Assembly: GCA_947445025.1 (NCBI GenBank)
Contig: CANFCB010000007.1
Span: 1-42,280, forward strand
Reading direction: 5' to 3'
Length of the DNA stretch: 42,280 nucleotides
Origin: Myxococcales bacterium
GTDB lineage: Bacteria; Myxococcota; UBA727; JABDBI01
The notes beneath the pieces are model-generated. The model made no database searches. It was not told the origin of the DNA and saw only the letters and a list, made by a program, of their open reading frames with translations. Below, piece by piece: positions 7,764-18,088 of the stretch. Numbering within the stretch: position 1 is the first letter of the stretch; each line of letters starts with the position of its first letter. The position numbers were made by a program, and so were the translations under genes.

Positions 7764-9914
7764 CTATTTACCCAAACTTATACGCGCAATTGGTTGAATA
7801 TTCATCTCGGGACTTAGCTCTTGATAACTGACTACGGCCAGGTGCGGGAATTCCAGCTCGACCAGCTTTCTGAAGTAGCGCCTGATTTCTTGTGTCGTTA
7901 AAACGACAGGTTGTTGAGCACTTGGTGGCAGATTGCCAATTTCTCGACGCACTGCTGCCAAAATATCTTGAGTAATTTCCGGCTCAAGCGCCAGATAATT
8001 TCCAGAAGCAGTATGCTGAATGCTAGATCGAATTGTTTCTTCAATTTGTGGATCAAGCAAATAAACCACCAAAGTGTTCTGACCTGCGGTGTATTTATGG
8101 CTGATGTAACGCTTTAGAGAACTACGCACATGCTCAGTGAGCATTACGGTATCGCTTTCAACTGGGCCCCATTCTGCCAGTGCTTGCAAAATGGTACGCA
8201 AATCGCGAAGCAAAATTTCTTCTTCGGCCAAACGTCTTAAAATCTCGGTTAGTTGCACTACGCTAACGGCCTTAGGAACCACTTCTTTTACCAGAGCAGG
8301 GTAGGCTTGTTCTAATTGATCCAGCATGTTTTGCACTTCTTGAATGCCGACGAAATCACAGGCATTTTTTCTTAAAATGGCCGAAAGATGTAAGACCATG
8401 TAACTGCCTGCGTCCCACGCGGTGAGTCCTGCTTGTTCCGCAAGCTCGCGTTTGTCGGCGCGAATCCAAGCACAGGCAATGCCGGTGGCAGGATTTTGTG
8501 CGGGTGTGGCTTCGATGCCAAGCAGTCGCAAGCGATCAGGAGTGTCGTTGACCAGACATTTACGCTGATCCACGGTGCCAATGACCATAGGGACTTCGTT
8601 TAGCAAAATAATATAGCTATTGGCCCCGAGGCTGCCGTCATTGCCGCGTACACGAATACCGGGAAAACGCACGCCGAGCTCGTAAAATAGTCCGTCGCGC
8701 ATCATGGGAATCAATTCCCCTAAGAAATTGCTAGTGTCATCGACCAATGGCACTAAATCAGAGGAGACTTCCAGAGCAATAGGGGTTACCACGGGCATCA
8801 TCTTTTGAGTTTGGCCTTCTTGAGCCTTGGCCATTTGGACGGCTGCTTTCTTTTCTTTTTCTAATTTCCCCTCACGCTTTTCTACCAGTTCAGTAACGCC
8901 CTCTGTGGCGCTGCCTTTGCCTTTTTGCGCTTTAAAAAGTCCGTAAGCAATGGCGCCGACACCCAGAGCAATGACGGTAAAAGGCACACGCGGCAAACCT
9001 GGGACTTGTCCGACCAAACCAATGAACCCTGCAGCAATAGCAAAGGCTTTGGGTTGAGCTAAAACTTGGGTGGCGATGTCTTGGCCTAAATTAGAATTCT
9101 CTTCGCCAGAACTGACCCTGGTGACGATTAAGCCTGCGCAAACAGACATCAAAAGCGCTGGAATAATACTAACTAGACCGTCACCAATTGATAGAATCGA
9201 ATACGTTTCAAGGGCTTCGTTTGCGGTCATTCCTTTTTGTGTAATACCGATGATGACGCCTGCTAAAATATTAATCGCAAAAATAATGATGCCGGCGATA
9301 ACATCGCCTTTAACGAATTTCATGGCGCCGTCCATGGCGCCGAAGAGCTGGCTTTCTCTGCCTAGATCAATCCGTTTTTTACGGGCTTGATCCAAATCGA
9401 GGGATCCATTGCGCAAATCGGCATCGATGCTCATCTGTTTTCCTGGCATGGCGTCCAAGGTGAAACGGGCTGCTACTTCGGCGACGCGCTCAGATCCTTT
9501 TGAAATAACCAACATGTTGATGAGCATTAGCAGCAAAAAAATCACGACACCGACCACTATGTTGCCGCGCACTACGAATTCTCCAAAGGCTTGGATCACT
9601 TCGCCAGCGTCGGCATTTAGCAAAATCAATCTGGCCGTGGCAACGTTAATGCCTAAGCGAAAAAGGGTGGTGACCAGCAAAATGGTGGGGAATGCAGAAA
9701 TTTTGAGAGGCTCAGAAACATAAAGTGAGATAAGCAACATGATCATGGCGATGGAAATATTGGCGCAGATCAACAAGTCGATGATAAAAGTAGGAACAGG
9801 GACAATCAAAAGCCCTACAACGACCATCACCAACATGGCTAGCGCAAGATCGGAGTAGCGTTTCAGAACGTCTGGTAGACTTCCTTTCATCGCTAGGTCT
9901 AAGAAATTTTTCAC
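7764..9914 (-). CDS. sctV: Type III secretion export-gate protein SctV (FHIPEP family)
   Basis: This is the large inner-membrane export-gate subunit of a non-flagellar type III secretion system (716 aa). About eight N-terminal membrane segments (residues ~22-330) are followed by a Lys/Glu-rich linker (~340-375) and a large cytosolic domain that forms the ring receiving substrates. The non-flagellar type is supported by KGSERVAEVAARF (139-151) and ESQLFGAMDGAMKFVKGD (187-204). Flagellar FlhA instead has KGAGRIAEV and EADFYGAMDGASKFVRGD. The cytosolic domain keeps YPALVKEVVPK. The start is GTG 9914 with GGAG 7 bases upstream. No other type III gene is in the window, so the gate is encoded apart from the rest of the machine. 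Confidence 0.92.
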   Translation of the reverse strand: MKNFLDLAMKGSLPDVLKRYSDLALAMLVMVVVGLLIVPVPTFIIDLLICANISIAMIMLLISLYVSEPLKISAFPTILLVTTLFRLGINVATARLILLNADAGEVIQAFGEFVVRGNIVVGVVIFLLLMLINMLVISKGSERVAEVAARFTLDAMPGKQMSIDADLRNGSLDLDQARKKRIDLGRESQLFGAMDGAMKFVKGDVIAGIIIFAINILAGVIIGITQKGMTANEALETYSILSIGDGLVSIIPALLMSVCAGLIVTRVSSGEENSNLGQDIATQVLAQPKAFAIAAGFIGLVGQVPGLPRVPFTVIALGVGAIAYGLFKAQKGKGSATEGVTELVEKREGKLEKEKKAAVQMAKAQEGQTQKMMPVVTPIALEVSSDLVPLVDDTSNFLGELIPMMRDGLFYELGVRFPGIRVRGNDGSLGANSYIILLNEVPMVIGTVDQRKCLVNDTPDRLRLLGIEATPAQNPATGIACAWIRADKRELAEQAGLTAWDAGSYMVLHLSAILRKNACDFVGIQEVQNMLDQLEQAYPALVKEVVPKAVSVVQLTEILRRLAEEEILLRDLRTILQALAEWGPVESDTVMLTEHVRSSLKRYISHKYTAGQNTLVVYLLDPQIEETIRSSIQHTASGNYLALEPEITQDILAAVRREIGNLPPSAQQPVVLTTQEIRRYFRKLVELEFPHLAVVSYQELSPEMNIQPIARISLGK

Positions 9915-10031
9915 AAGACGACTCCAATAGTGTTGTTATCTTTCATGTCTTTTCAAAAGTAATTGCATTTTGCCACATCTTCGCGCATGAAATAAAGCGA
10001 TTATGAGAATGAACGTATTCCACGGCAAAGT

Positions 10032-10803
<772 letters not shown>

Positions 10804-10815
10804 AAGAGGAAAATT

Positions 10816-11358
10816 ATGTTAGCTGAAATTTGTGGTGATGCAAAAGAGCAAATGCATAAAGCAGTGGAGGTCTTTAAAAAACAATTGGCTTCTATTCGTA
10901 CCGGTCGCGCAACCAGTTCACTTCTTGACGGCGTGAAAATCGATTATTATGGAACCATGAGCCCGCTTGCTCAAGTGGCCAGCGTGCTTACCCCGGATGC
11001 ACGTATGCTGGTGGTTAAACCTTGGGAAAAAGCGCTATTGAAACCCATCGAAAAAGCCATTCTCGAGGCAAACTTAGGACTTGTACCCATAATTGACGCA
11101 GATTTGGTGCGCATTCCTATGCCCGCTCTTACTGAAGAGCGGCGTCGTGAATTTGTTAAGCAGGCTCGGCAAAAATGTGAAGATGCTAAAATAGCCGTGC
11201 GCAATGCCAGACGGGATGCCAACGAAATGCTTAAAAGTGGAACCACTGAAGACGATGAAAAACGTGCTTTGAAGATTACCCAAGATCTAACCGATCAAAC
11301 GATTTCAGATCTGGATAAGCTTCTGGCCCAAAAAGAAGTAGAAATTATGACGGTTTAA
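10816..11358 (+). CDS. frr: Ribosome recycling factor
   Basis: RRF, with EF-G, splits post-termination ribosomes. The 180-aa protein has the canonical SIRTGRATSSLLDGVKIDYYG block near the N-terminus, the hinge region around KPWEKA, and the basic helix LTEERRREFVKQARQ. The start ATG follows an AGAGGAAAA ribosome binding site. It is co-transcribed with pyrH. Its last 14 bases overlap the convergent, broken MFS gene. Confidence 0.97.
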   Translation: MLAEICGDAKEQMHKAVEVFKKQLASIRTGRATSSLLDGVKIDYYGTMSPLAQVASVLTPDARMLVVKPWEKALLKPIEKAILEANLGLVPIIDADLVRIPMPALTEERRREFVKQARQKCEDAKIAVRNARRDANEMLKSGTTEDDEKRALKITQDLTDQTISDLDKLLAQKEVEIMTV

Positions 11359-12535
11359 AAAAGGGTCTAGAACGGAAAAGAAGAAAGCTGAAACAGAAAA
11401 GATAAAAGTAACAAAGCATGGGCAATAAAAAGCCTAGCCTAAGGCTAAAGTTGTCAGCTACTATGCCTTGCGTAAACGGAACAATGGCGCCACCAACGAT
11501 AGAAGTGCAAAGAAGCCCTGACGCTTTTTCTTTTCCGTATTTCACACTTGAAATGCTCATGGAAAAAATAGTTGGGAACATGATCGAATTGAAAAGTCCC
11601 ACGCCTAAAATACTCCACTGAGCAATGATGCCGCCCGTGCCGATAGAAATGCTTAAGAAAATTATGGCACCAGCGGTAAAATATTGCAGCACGCGTGCAG
11701 GTTCAAACCTGGCAAGCAAAGGCGTACCCAAAAAGCGCCCAACCATAGCGCCGCCCCAGTACAAAGAAACGAGGCTGGCCGCTGTTTTGATGTTGAGATC
11801 TGTCACAAAAGAGCTGGTTAGCTAGCCGACCATATAGCTTCCCAGCGAAACTTCTGCACCGACGTAAGTAAAAATTGCGAGAGCTCCCAATAGGAGTCGG
11901 CGATTTTTTAATATTTCAGACCAGCTGGTTTCATCTTTTTCCTGGTTACAGAATTTGGGAAGTTTGATGGAAAAAATAAAAAGCGACAGAATAACCAGCA
12001 ATATGCCCATTAAAAAATAAGGTGCGCGAATGGAATCAAGGGTTGTCGTCGATAAAATAACCGTAGAACCCACCAAGGGAGCAACAGTGGTGCCAAGCGA
12101 ATTAAATGCTTGGATAACAGTGAGCCTGCTTGAAGAGGTTTTTGCATCGCCAAGTAATATTACATAAGGATTTGCCGCGACTTGAATTAAGGTAATGCCG
12201 CTGGCTAAAACAAGAAGACTGACCAGAAAAAAAGCGTAGGTTAGCCAGTAGGTTGCACCCATGAGTCCAAAGGTGCCTATGGCTGCAACGCCTAGACCTA
12301 GGCACATGCCGGTTTGGTAACCCACGCGCTCACAAAAATAAGAGGCAGGAATTGAAGTCAAAAAGAAAGCAGAAAAAAAAGAAAACTGAATGAGCGCTGC
12401 TTCTCGCCAATTAAGAGTGAATGCTCCTTTTAAGTGGGGCATTAAAACATCGTTCATGCAGGTGATAAAGCCAAAAAGGAAAAATAAACTGGCGATAATG
12501 ACCAGACTTTTGCTGTGAGATGATTTAAGTGTCAT
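11345..12535 (-). pseudogene. FucP/GluP-type MFS sugar transporter interrupted by an in-frame TAG
   Basis: The frame encodes a ~396-codon major facilitator of the fucose/glucose-galactose permease group. The N-terminus has LFGFITCMNDVLMPHLKGAF, and the middle has the family block LIQVAANPYVILLGD followed by RLTVIQAFNSLGTTVAPL. A TAG at 11824-11822 falls after EVSLGSYMVG. The same frame then continues with no indel through helices of the C-terminal half (SLYWGGAMVGRFLGTPLLARF). Relatives usually carry an aromatic residue where the TAG lies, so a single base change from a Tyr codon is the simplest cause. The start at 12535 (MTLKSSHS) is preferred; a longer frame to 12712 would cross the divergent neighbour. 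TAG is a normal stop elsewhere in the window, so the gene is probably inactive. Confidence 0.85.
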
Positions 12536-12563
12536 TAGGTACCTAGACGAAAAGAGGTTATGC

Positions 12564-12866
12564 TTGAACAATAATTTAAATTTACTGTCTATTCTTAAGT
12601 GTCCTATCACAAAGCTAGAATTAAAACGGGCACGTCCCGAGCTTCTCAAATTACTAAACGAATGTATTAAAAAAAAGCAGGTTAAAAATAGAGGAGAAAG
12701 GCTCGTTCCCAAACCCGTAGATGATTTTTATGTGACTCCAGATCTAAGGTTTGGTTATATGCAAATCAAAGGCATTCCGTTTGTCAGTGAAAATGAGGCG
12801 ATTGAAATTGGTTATATTTCTAATCGAGAATGGCAGCAATTCTTAAAGAAGCTGAAAGGTTTTTAA
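12564..12866 (+). CDS. Trm112-family (YcaR/YbaR-like) small protein
   Basis: This 100-aa protein begins at TTG 12564 with AGAGG about 6 bases upstream; the nearby ATG at 12560 is out of frame and opens a four-codon frame. It shows the Trm112-like pattern: LLSILKCPITK at the N-terminus, an inserted helical and Pro-rich middle, and a C-terminal IKGIPFVSENEAIEI, matching the family's (R/V)DGIPVxLxDEA ending. Only one cysteine remains, so it cannot bind zinc as the four-Cys members do; CPxT variants are known in bacteria. Family members in bacteria are poorly characterised; in eukaryotes Trm112 activates methyltransferases. It lies divergently from the broken transporter and overlaps the convergent gene by 4 bases. 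Confidence 0.7.
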   Translation: MNNNLNLLSILKCPITKLELKRARPELLKLLNECIKKKQVKNRGERLVPKPVDDFYVTPDLRFGYMQIKGIPFVSENEAIEIGYISNREWQQFLKKLKGF

Positions 12867-14140
12867 AAAATGACCGATTCCGATTCTGTGTAAATAATTA
12901 GAGGGAGTATTTGCAGCTTTTGGCTAATTGCTTCTGGATCCTGGCCTCTTAATTCTGCACTTTTTTTCCAATATTCCCGGACCAATGGTTGAAAGGCAAA
13001 TTCGCCAAGCGGTGAGAGTTCTTCTTTAATAGATTTTAATTCTTCTCTTATAGGGGCCAGCTTTTTGAACGTGTTGGGCTTAATTGATGCCGTTCTGAGG
13101 GCGCCTGCTAGCTCATTTTTTGTTGCTTCGGTTTTTAGGCGTTCATGCAAAAGGATGTATCGCTTCGCCATTGCCGTAAAACATAGAATGGATCGTTCTG
13201 CCAGAAATTTCATTGCAGATTTGACGTCGTAAGCTTTTTTGTCAAGTTCCAGACTTGCTGCGTGCGTGTTTTTCTTAACGCCAATTTGCTCTAATAAATG
13301 AAAATATTTTTTGACTGTGTCTCTTCCAGGTTTGCTAGCTAGACTGATTAATCCAGTGGGCAGATCTTTTCCCATATCGAAAGGCAGGATTTTTTTATTG
13401 ACACTGAAATTACCAATGTAGAGCTGAGCCTCCATATTCCAACTGTAAGGGGTTAAAGTAGAAGCAATGTGGGCAAAAAGTTTTGCCGAGATTTGTTTTA
13501 GAAGCGTAGGCGGATTTATTGCTTCTGGTGAAATATCTGCTAAAAATGAATTGGATGATTTTTGTTGTGCCACGGCATTTTTCCAAAAAATTCCTGCCGC
13601 CGCTTCAAACAATTTGGTAAGTTCGCTCTTGTCTTTTTGCTTCCAGACTTTTTTGATGCCTTCTAAGTCAATAATTTCTTCCAGCGCATTTATCTTTACT
13701 TCAAGATCTTTGCTCTTTTTTTGAAGTATGATGCCTTCATCTTCTAAAACTATAACTCCACTTGTCGCGGCGGATAGCTCTTTTAATTGCTGTACTGCTT
13801 GAAAATATGCGGCTAATGCTTGTACCGAAAGCAAAGCCAAGGCGTCTTCTCCTTTTAGAGTGACGGTATTAATTTCTATAGAACACGCGTCCATTGCATG
13901 CAGCTGTTTTGCGCTTTGCAGCTCATCCCAGCTTGTGCAAAATTGTTCACGCGCTTCCCGGGTGGCCAGCTCAGATGTTTTTTCTGTATACCAAGAAGCA
14001 GGACGGCTTTGGGGCGCTTTTGCAAAGGAGTCTATGTTAGCAGTGAGATTTAGGCTTGTCTCTAGAGGACGAAGTAGCAGCTGGGGTAGCTGAGTAGTTG
14101 GGTTACTTGAGGTTACTGGGGTGGTGACAGGTGGCGGCAT
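12863..14140 (-). CDS. Hypothetical protein with Pro/Thr/Ser-rich N-terminus (425 aa)
   Basis: I do not recognise this protein. The start is the ATG at 14140 (MPPPVTTPV), with GGAG 7 bases upstream. The first ~40 residues are rich in Pro, Thr, Ser, Asn and Leu and almost uncharged. The rest is helical with many Leu, Lys and Glu residues, has no convincing membrane segment or classical signal peptide, and has few cysteines. It lies 63 bases downstream of clpB on the same strand and may share its transcript. An uncharged Ser/Thr/Pro-rich N-terminus followed by a helical body is the general form of type III secreted proteins, and sctV is nearby. That reading is speculative; a cytosolic lineage-specific protein is equally possible. 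Confidence 0.75.
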   Translation of the reverse strand: MPPPVTTPVTSSNPTTQLPQLLLRPLETSLNLTANIDSFAKAPQSRPASWYTEKTSELATREAREQFCTSWDELQSAKQLHAMDACSIEINTVTLKGEDALALLSVQALAAYFQAVQQLKELSAATSGVIVLEDEGIILQKKSKDLEVKINALEEIIDLEGIKKVWKQKDKSELTKLFEAAAGIFWKNAVAQQKSSNSFLADISPEAINPPTLLKQISAKLFAHIASTLTPYSWNMEAQLYIGNFSVNKKILPFDMGKDLPTGLISLASKPGRDTVKKYFHLLEQIGVKKNTHAASLELDKKAYDVKSAMKFLAERSILCFTAMAKRYILLHERLKTEATKNELAGALRTASIKPNTFKKLAPIREELKSIKEELSPLGEFAFQPLVREYWKKSAELRGQDPEAISQKLQILPLIIYTESESVIF

Positions 14141-14203
14141 TGTTGTTCTCCAAACCAATAGTTTGTTAAAACAACAATCCTTTTTGATCTAATATTGCTT
14201 ATT

Positions 14204-16771
14204 TTAAGAAAGAACAATTTTATCGTCACCAAGGGCAACGTTGACGGTGTGGCCAGGCTTGTATTTACCCTCGAGCAATGCTCGCGAAATGGGGTCGACA
14301 AGCTCGCGTTGAATAACGCGTTTTAAAGGCCTCGCACCAAACGCTGGATCAAACCCGATATGAGAGAGCTTGGTTTTGACTTCGTCGCTTACTTGCAGAT
14401 CTAACTCTTTATTTTTGAGACGTTGTTTTAGTTTTTTTAATTGGATGTCGACAATTAAAGTCAAATCATCCTGAGTTAGACCATGGAACATAATAATATC
14501 GTCGATACGATTTAAAAATTCGGGACGAAAATGTGCTTTTAATTCACGCAGCACTTGTTCTTGTACCGTTTTTGTCACCCCTTCTAGTAAATACTGACTG
14601 CCAATGTTGCTGGTCATTAAAATAACGGTATTTTTAAAATCAACAACTCGACCTTGACCATCTGTTAAGCGGCCATCATCGAGCAGTTGTAGTAAAATAT
14701 TAAAAACTTCCGGATGCGCTTTTTCGATTTCGTCGAATAAAATTACTGCGTAAGGTCTTCGTCGGACACTTTCGGTTAATTGTCCGCCTTCTTCAAAACC
14801 GACATAACCAGGAGGCGCACCAATTAAGCGTGCGACCGCGTGCCGCTCCATGTACTCTGACATGTCGATACGAACCATGGCATGCTCATCGTCAAACAAG
14901 AAATGCGCCAGTGATTTTGCCAATTCTGTTTTGCCAACGCCGGTTGGTCCTAAAAACATAAAGCTGCCAATGGGTTTATTTTCTTCAGAAAGTCCCGCCC
15001 TTGATCTGCGGATAGCGTTGCTGACAACGACAATCGCTTCTTTTTGTCCAATAACGCGTTCTGCGAGTCGGTCTTCCATGCGGAGTAAACGATCGGCCTC
15101 TCCCTCTAGCATTTTTTGCATAGGGATTCCGGTCCACCTGGAAACGACAGCGGCGATGTCTTCTTCAGTTACTTCTTCTCGTAAAAAGCTTTGCGATTTT
15201 TGGGATTCTTTAAGCGTACCTTCTTTTTCTTTTAACTGGGCATCGAGTTGAAAGAGGTCACCATATTGCAATTTAGCAGCACCTTCAAAATCACCCTGCC
15301 GCTGCGCCATTTCTATTTCATGCCTTAATTTTTCACTCCTAGTCTTAATGTTTTTTATTTCAGTTAAGCGATCTTTTTCATTTAACCATTTGGCACGTAG
15401 CGATGTGGCTTTTTCTTTATTTTGAGCTAATTCTTTTTCGGTCTCGACAAGCCTTTTTTGACTTAAGGGATCTTTTTCACGCATTAAGGCTTGCTTGGCA
15501 ATTTCGAGCCGTGCCACATGGCGCTCCAATTCATCAAGTTCTTGGGGCACAGATTCTATTTGCATTTTTAAGGCGCTGGCCGATTCGTCGATCAAATCAA
15601 TGGCTTTGTCGGGGAGCTGCCTACCAGTAATATAGCGATTAGATAAGGTACAAGCCGCAACAATGGCGCCATCGGTAATACGGATTCCGTGATGCAATTC
15701 GTATCTTTCTTTAAGACCTCTTAAAATCGAAATAGTGTCTTCGACCGAGGGTTCTTCAATGAGAACGGGTTGAAAACGTCTTTCCAAAGCGGCATCTTTC
15801 TCGATATGTTTTCTATATTCATCAAGAGTGGTCGCGCCAATGCAGCGCAATTCTCCTCGCGCCAATGCTGGTTTTAGCATATTGCTGGCATCCATGGCTC
15901 CCTCGGCGCCACCAGCACCGACCAGCGTGTGCAGCTCGTCAATGAACAAAATGTATTTTCCCTCTGACTTTTGCAATTCTTTGATCAGCGACTTTAATCT
16001 GTCTTCAAATTCTCCGCGATATTTGGTCCCGGCAATTAGGGCACCGAGATCAAGCGATAAAAGGTCTCGGTCTTTTAAACTTTCAGGAACATCAGCAACG
16101 GCAATTCGAGAAGCAATCCCTTCGGCGATAGCTGTCTTACCTACGCCAGGCTCGCCAATCAAAACCGGATTATTTTTAGTACGGCGGCTTAAAACTTGCA
16201 TAGTGCGCCTTATTTCTTCGTCACGTCCGATGACCGGATCAAGTTTTCCGCTGCGTGCTTCATTGGTAAGATTTCGTGTATATTTTTCTAAAACCCCCAT
16301 TTTGCTTTCTGGGTTTTCATCAACGACACTAGTACCTTTGCGTACATATAAAATGGCTTCTTTAATCTTACGTTCATCAATTTTATGACGTTCGAGCAAG
16401 GATTTAGTATTGCCAACTTTAGCCAGTGCCAGCAGGGCTGCTTCAGTGGATATAAAAGTGTCACCGAGGGATTTGGCAATTTGGGCTGAATCATCAAAAG
16501 CTTTTTGCAGATTTGGCGCTAAATAAATCTCATCTGAGGTTGCGCCGCTGACTTTGGGTTCATTATCAATGTTGGTTTTTAGATCGGAGACGATAGCCTG
16601 AAGGTTACTTCCGAGTCTGGCGAAAATCTGCGGAACGATGCCGTTTTCTTGTTCGATTAAAGCAAGCAAGACGTGGCTTAATGATAATTGTTGCTGCTTT
16701 TTACTGATACAAATTTGGCGTGCTGATTCGATGGCTTCTTTTAGCATTGTTGTCATCTGATTAGGTTGCAT
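14204..16771 (-). CDS. clpB: ATP-dependent disaggregase ClpB
   Basis: This Hsp100 chaperone works with DnaK to dissolve protein aggregates in the cytosol. The 855-aa protein (start at 16771 with AGGAAG 7 bases upstream) has the double Clp_N repeat (~1-145), AAA1 with GEPGVGKTAIAEG and LFIDELHTLVGAGGAEGAMD, the long coiled-coil middle domain (~400-520, LDELERHVARLEIAKQAL), and AAA2 with GPTGVGKTELAKSLA and the YVGFEEGGQLTE pore loop. The length and the middle domain distinguish it from ClpA and ClpC. It has its own promoter-like sequence at 16817-16845. I saw no CIRCE element. Confidence 0.97.
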   Translation of the reverse strand: MQPNQMTTMLKEAIESARQICISKKQQQLSLSHVLLALIEQENGIVPQIFARLGSNLQAIVSDLKTNIDNEPKVSGATSDEIYLAPNLQKAFDDSAQIAKSLGDTFISTEAALLALAKVGNTKSLLERHKIDERKIKEAILYVRKGTSVVDENPESKMGVLEKYTRNLTNEARSGKLDPVIGRDEEIRRTMQVLSRRTKNNPVLIGEPGVGKTAIAEGIASRIAVADVPESLKDRDLLSLDLGALIAGTKYRGEFEDRLKSLIKELQKSEGKYILFIDELHTLVGAGGAEGAMDASNMLKPALARGELRCIGATTLDEYRKHIEKDAALERRFQPVLIEEPSVEDTISILRGLKERYELHHGIRITDGAIVAACTLSNRYITGRQLPDKAIDLIDESASALKMQIESVPQELDELERHVARLEIAKQALMREKDPLSQKRLVETEKELAQNKEKATSLRAKWLNEKDRLTEIKNIKTRSEKLRHEIEMAQRQGDFEGAAKLQYGDLFQLDAQLKEKEGTLKESQKSQSFLREEVTEEDIAAVVSRWTGIPMQKMLEGEADRLLRMEDRLAERVIGQKEAIVVVSNAIRRSRAGLSEENKPIGSFMFLGPTGVGKTELAKSLAHFLFDDEHAMVRIDMSEYMERHAVARLIGAPPGYVGFEEGGQLTESVRRRPYAVILFDEIEKAHPEVFNILLQLLDDGRLTDGQGRVVDFKNTVILMTSNIGSQYLLEGVTKTVQEQVLRELKAHFRPEFLNRIDDIIMFHGLTQDDLTLIVDIQLKKLKQRLKNKELDLQVSDEVKTKLSHIGFDPAFGARPLKRVIQRELVDPISRALLEGKYKPGHTVNVALGDDKIVLS

Positions 16772-16816
16772 AAATAATCTTCCTTTTTTTACAAATAACC
16801 AAAGCTTTAGACTTGT

Positions 16817-16845
16817 ATTATAGCCAGTTTTCAATAAAGCGACAA
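16817..16845 (-). promoter_or_regulatory. Sigma-70-type promoter for clpB
   Basis: Reading the minus strand, TTGTCG (16845-16840) is followed by a 17-base spacer and a perfect TATAAT (16822-16817), about 45 bases upstream of the clpB start. The -10 matches 6 of 6 consensus bases and the -35 matches 4 of 6. It resembles a housekeeping promoter more than a sigma-32 heat-shock one. Confidence 0.6.
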
Positions 16846-16924
16846 GATCCGGCATCTATCTCTGGTTCTCATCGCTATTTTCGCATATAGCGGGTTAAAC
16901 TATCTTTGTTCAAAGGGGTTCCAC

Positions 16925-18067
16925 ATGATTGGGTTTGAGCTATCGGAAGATCAAAAGCAACTACGCCATTTAGCGCACGAATTTGCCAAAGATGAAATCA
17001 GGAAAAAGGCGTCACATTACGATGAGACTGGAGATTGGCCAGCAGACGTCTTGGCAAAGGCTTTTGAGCTTGGCCTAGTCAATGCACATATACCTACTGA
17101 GTACGGCGGTCTTGGTTTAGGCGCTTTAGATGGTGCGATTATCGAAGAAGAATTAGGGTGGGGTTGTACCGGAATTGCAACAGCGATAACGGCTAATTCC
17201 TTGGCACAGATCCCGGTTATTCTTGTCGGGAGCGATGCGCAAAAGAAAAAATGGCTTACTCCTTTTTCCCGTGAGCATCATATTTGTGCCTATGCGGTTA
17301 CCGAACCATCAGCAGGCTCTGATGTGGTCGCCATTCAAACCACCGCGGTTAAAAAAGGTGATAGCTATATTTTAAACGGTCAAAAAATGTGGATTACCGG
17401 GGCAGGGCATGCCGCCTGGTATTTTGTATTGGCCAAGACCGAAAAAGATGCAGGGCATAAAGGAATGAGCGCATTCATTGTTCCAAGAGATATCCCTGGT
17501 GTTCATGTTGGCAAAAAAGAAAGAAATATGGGGCAATGCGCTTCTGATACCAGAGGCATTACCTTTGAAGACGTTGAAATTCCCGCTGAAAATTTATTAG
17601 GAAAAGAGGGCGATGGTTTTGTGATCGCCATGAAGGCATTTGATCATACCAGACCATTGGTTGCTGCTGCAGCTGTAGGCTTAGCCAGAGCGGCAATGGA
17701 ACATGCGATTACTTATGCCAAAGAGAGAAAAACTTTTGGAAAACCCTTATGGCATCATGAAGGGATCAGTTTTATGATTGCAGATATGGCCTCTGACGTT
17801 GAGGCTGCTCGTCTTTTAGTTTGGAAGTCTGCAAGCTTGATCGATAATAAGAAAAGAAATACTTTGGTGGCAGCTTATGCCAAACGATTTGCGGCAGATT
17901 CAGCAATGCGTATCGCGACCGATGCTGTGCAAGTATTTGGCGGCAATGGATTTAATCGAGAATATCCTGTCGAAAAATTAATGAGAGATGCTAAGATTTT
18001 TCAGATTTACGAGGGCACTAGTCAAATACAGCGTGTTATTATTGCTCGCGAATTATTTGCCGGGTAA
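16925..18067 (+). CDS. Acyl-CoA dehydrogenase
   Basis: This is an FAD-dependent enzyme of fatty-acid or short-chain acyl-CoA oxidation that passes electrons to ETF. The 380-aa protein has the usual three-domain order: an N-terminal helical domain, a middle beta domain with [14 protein letters not shown] and [10 protein letters not shown], and a C-terminal helical domain with [33 protein letters not shown] and [10 protein letters not shown]. The Glu of YEGT (about residue 363) is the expected catalytic base of medium- and short-chain enzymes. AAAGGGG precedes the start. The ABC transporter genes begin 21 bases downstream. Chain-length specificity cannot be read here. No ETF or thiolase gene is nearby. 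Confidence 0.95.
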   Translation: MIGFELSEDQKQLRHLAHEFAKDEIRKKASHYDETGDWPADVLAKAFELGLVNAHIPTEYGGLGLGALDGAIIEEELGWGCTGIATAITANSLAQIPVILVGSDAQKKKWLTPFSREHHICAYAVTEPSAGSDVVAIQTTAVKKGDSYILNGQKMWITGAGHAAWYFVLAKTEKDAGHKGMSAFIVPRDIPGVHVGKKERNMGQCASDTRGITFEDVEIPAENLLGKEGDGFVIAMKAFDHTRPLVAAAAVGLARAAMEHAITYAKERKTFGKPLWHHEGISFMIADMASDVEAARLLVWKSASLIDNKKRNTLVAAYAKRFAADSAMRIATDAVQVFGGNGFNREYPVEKLMRDAKIFQIYEGTSQIQRVIIARELFAG

Positions 18068-18088
18068 CTCTATATTGGTGGGAAATTA

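Noticed and set aside
7764-9914. Flagellar export gate FlhA
   Set aside because: The diagnostic segments read KGSERVAEV and ESQLFGAMDGAMKF, the secretion-system form, and no flagellar genes are nearby.
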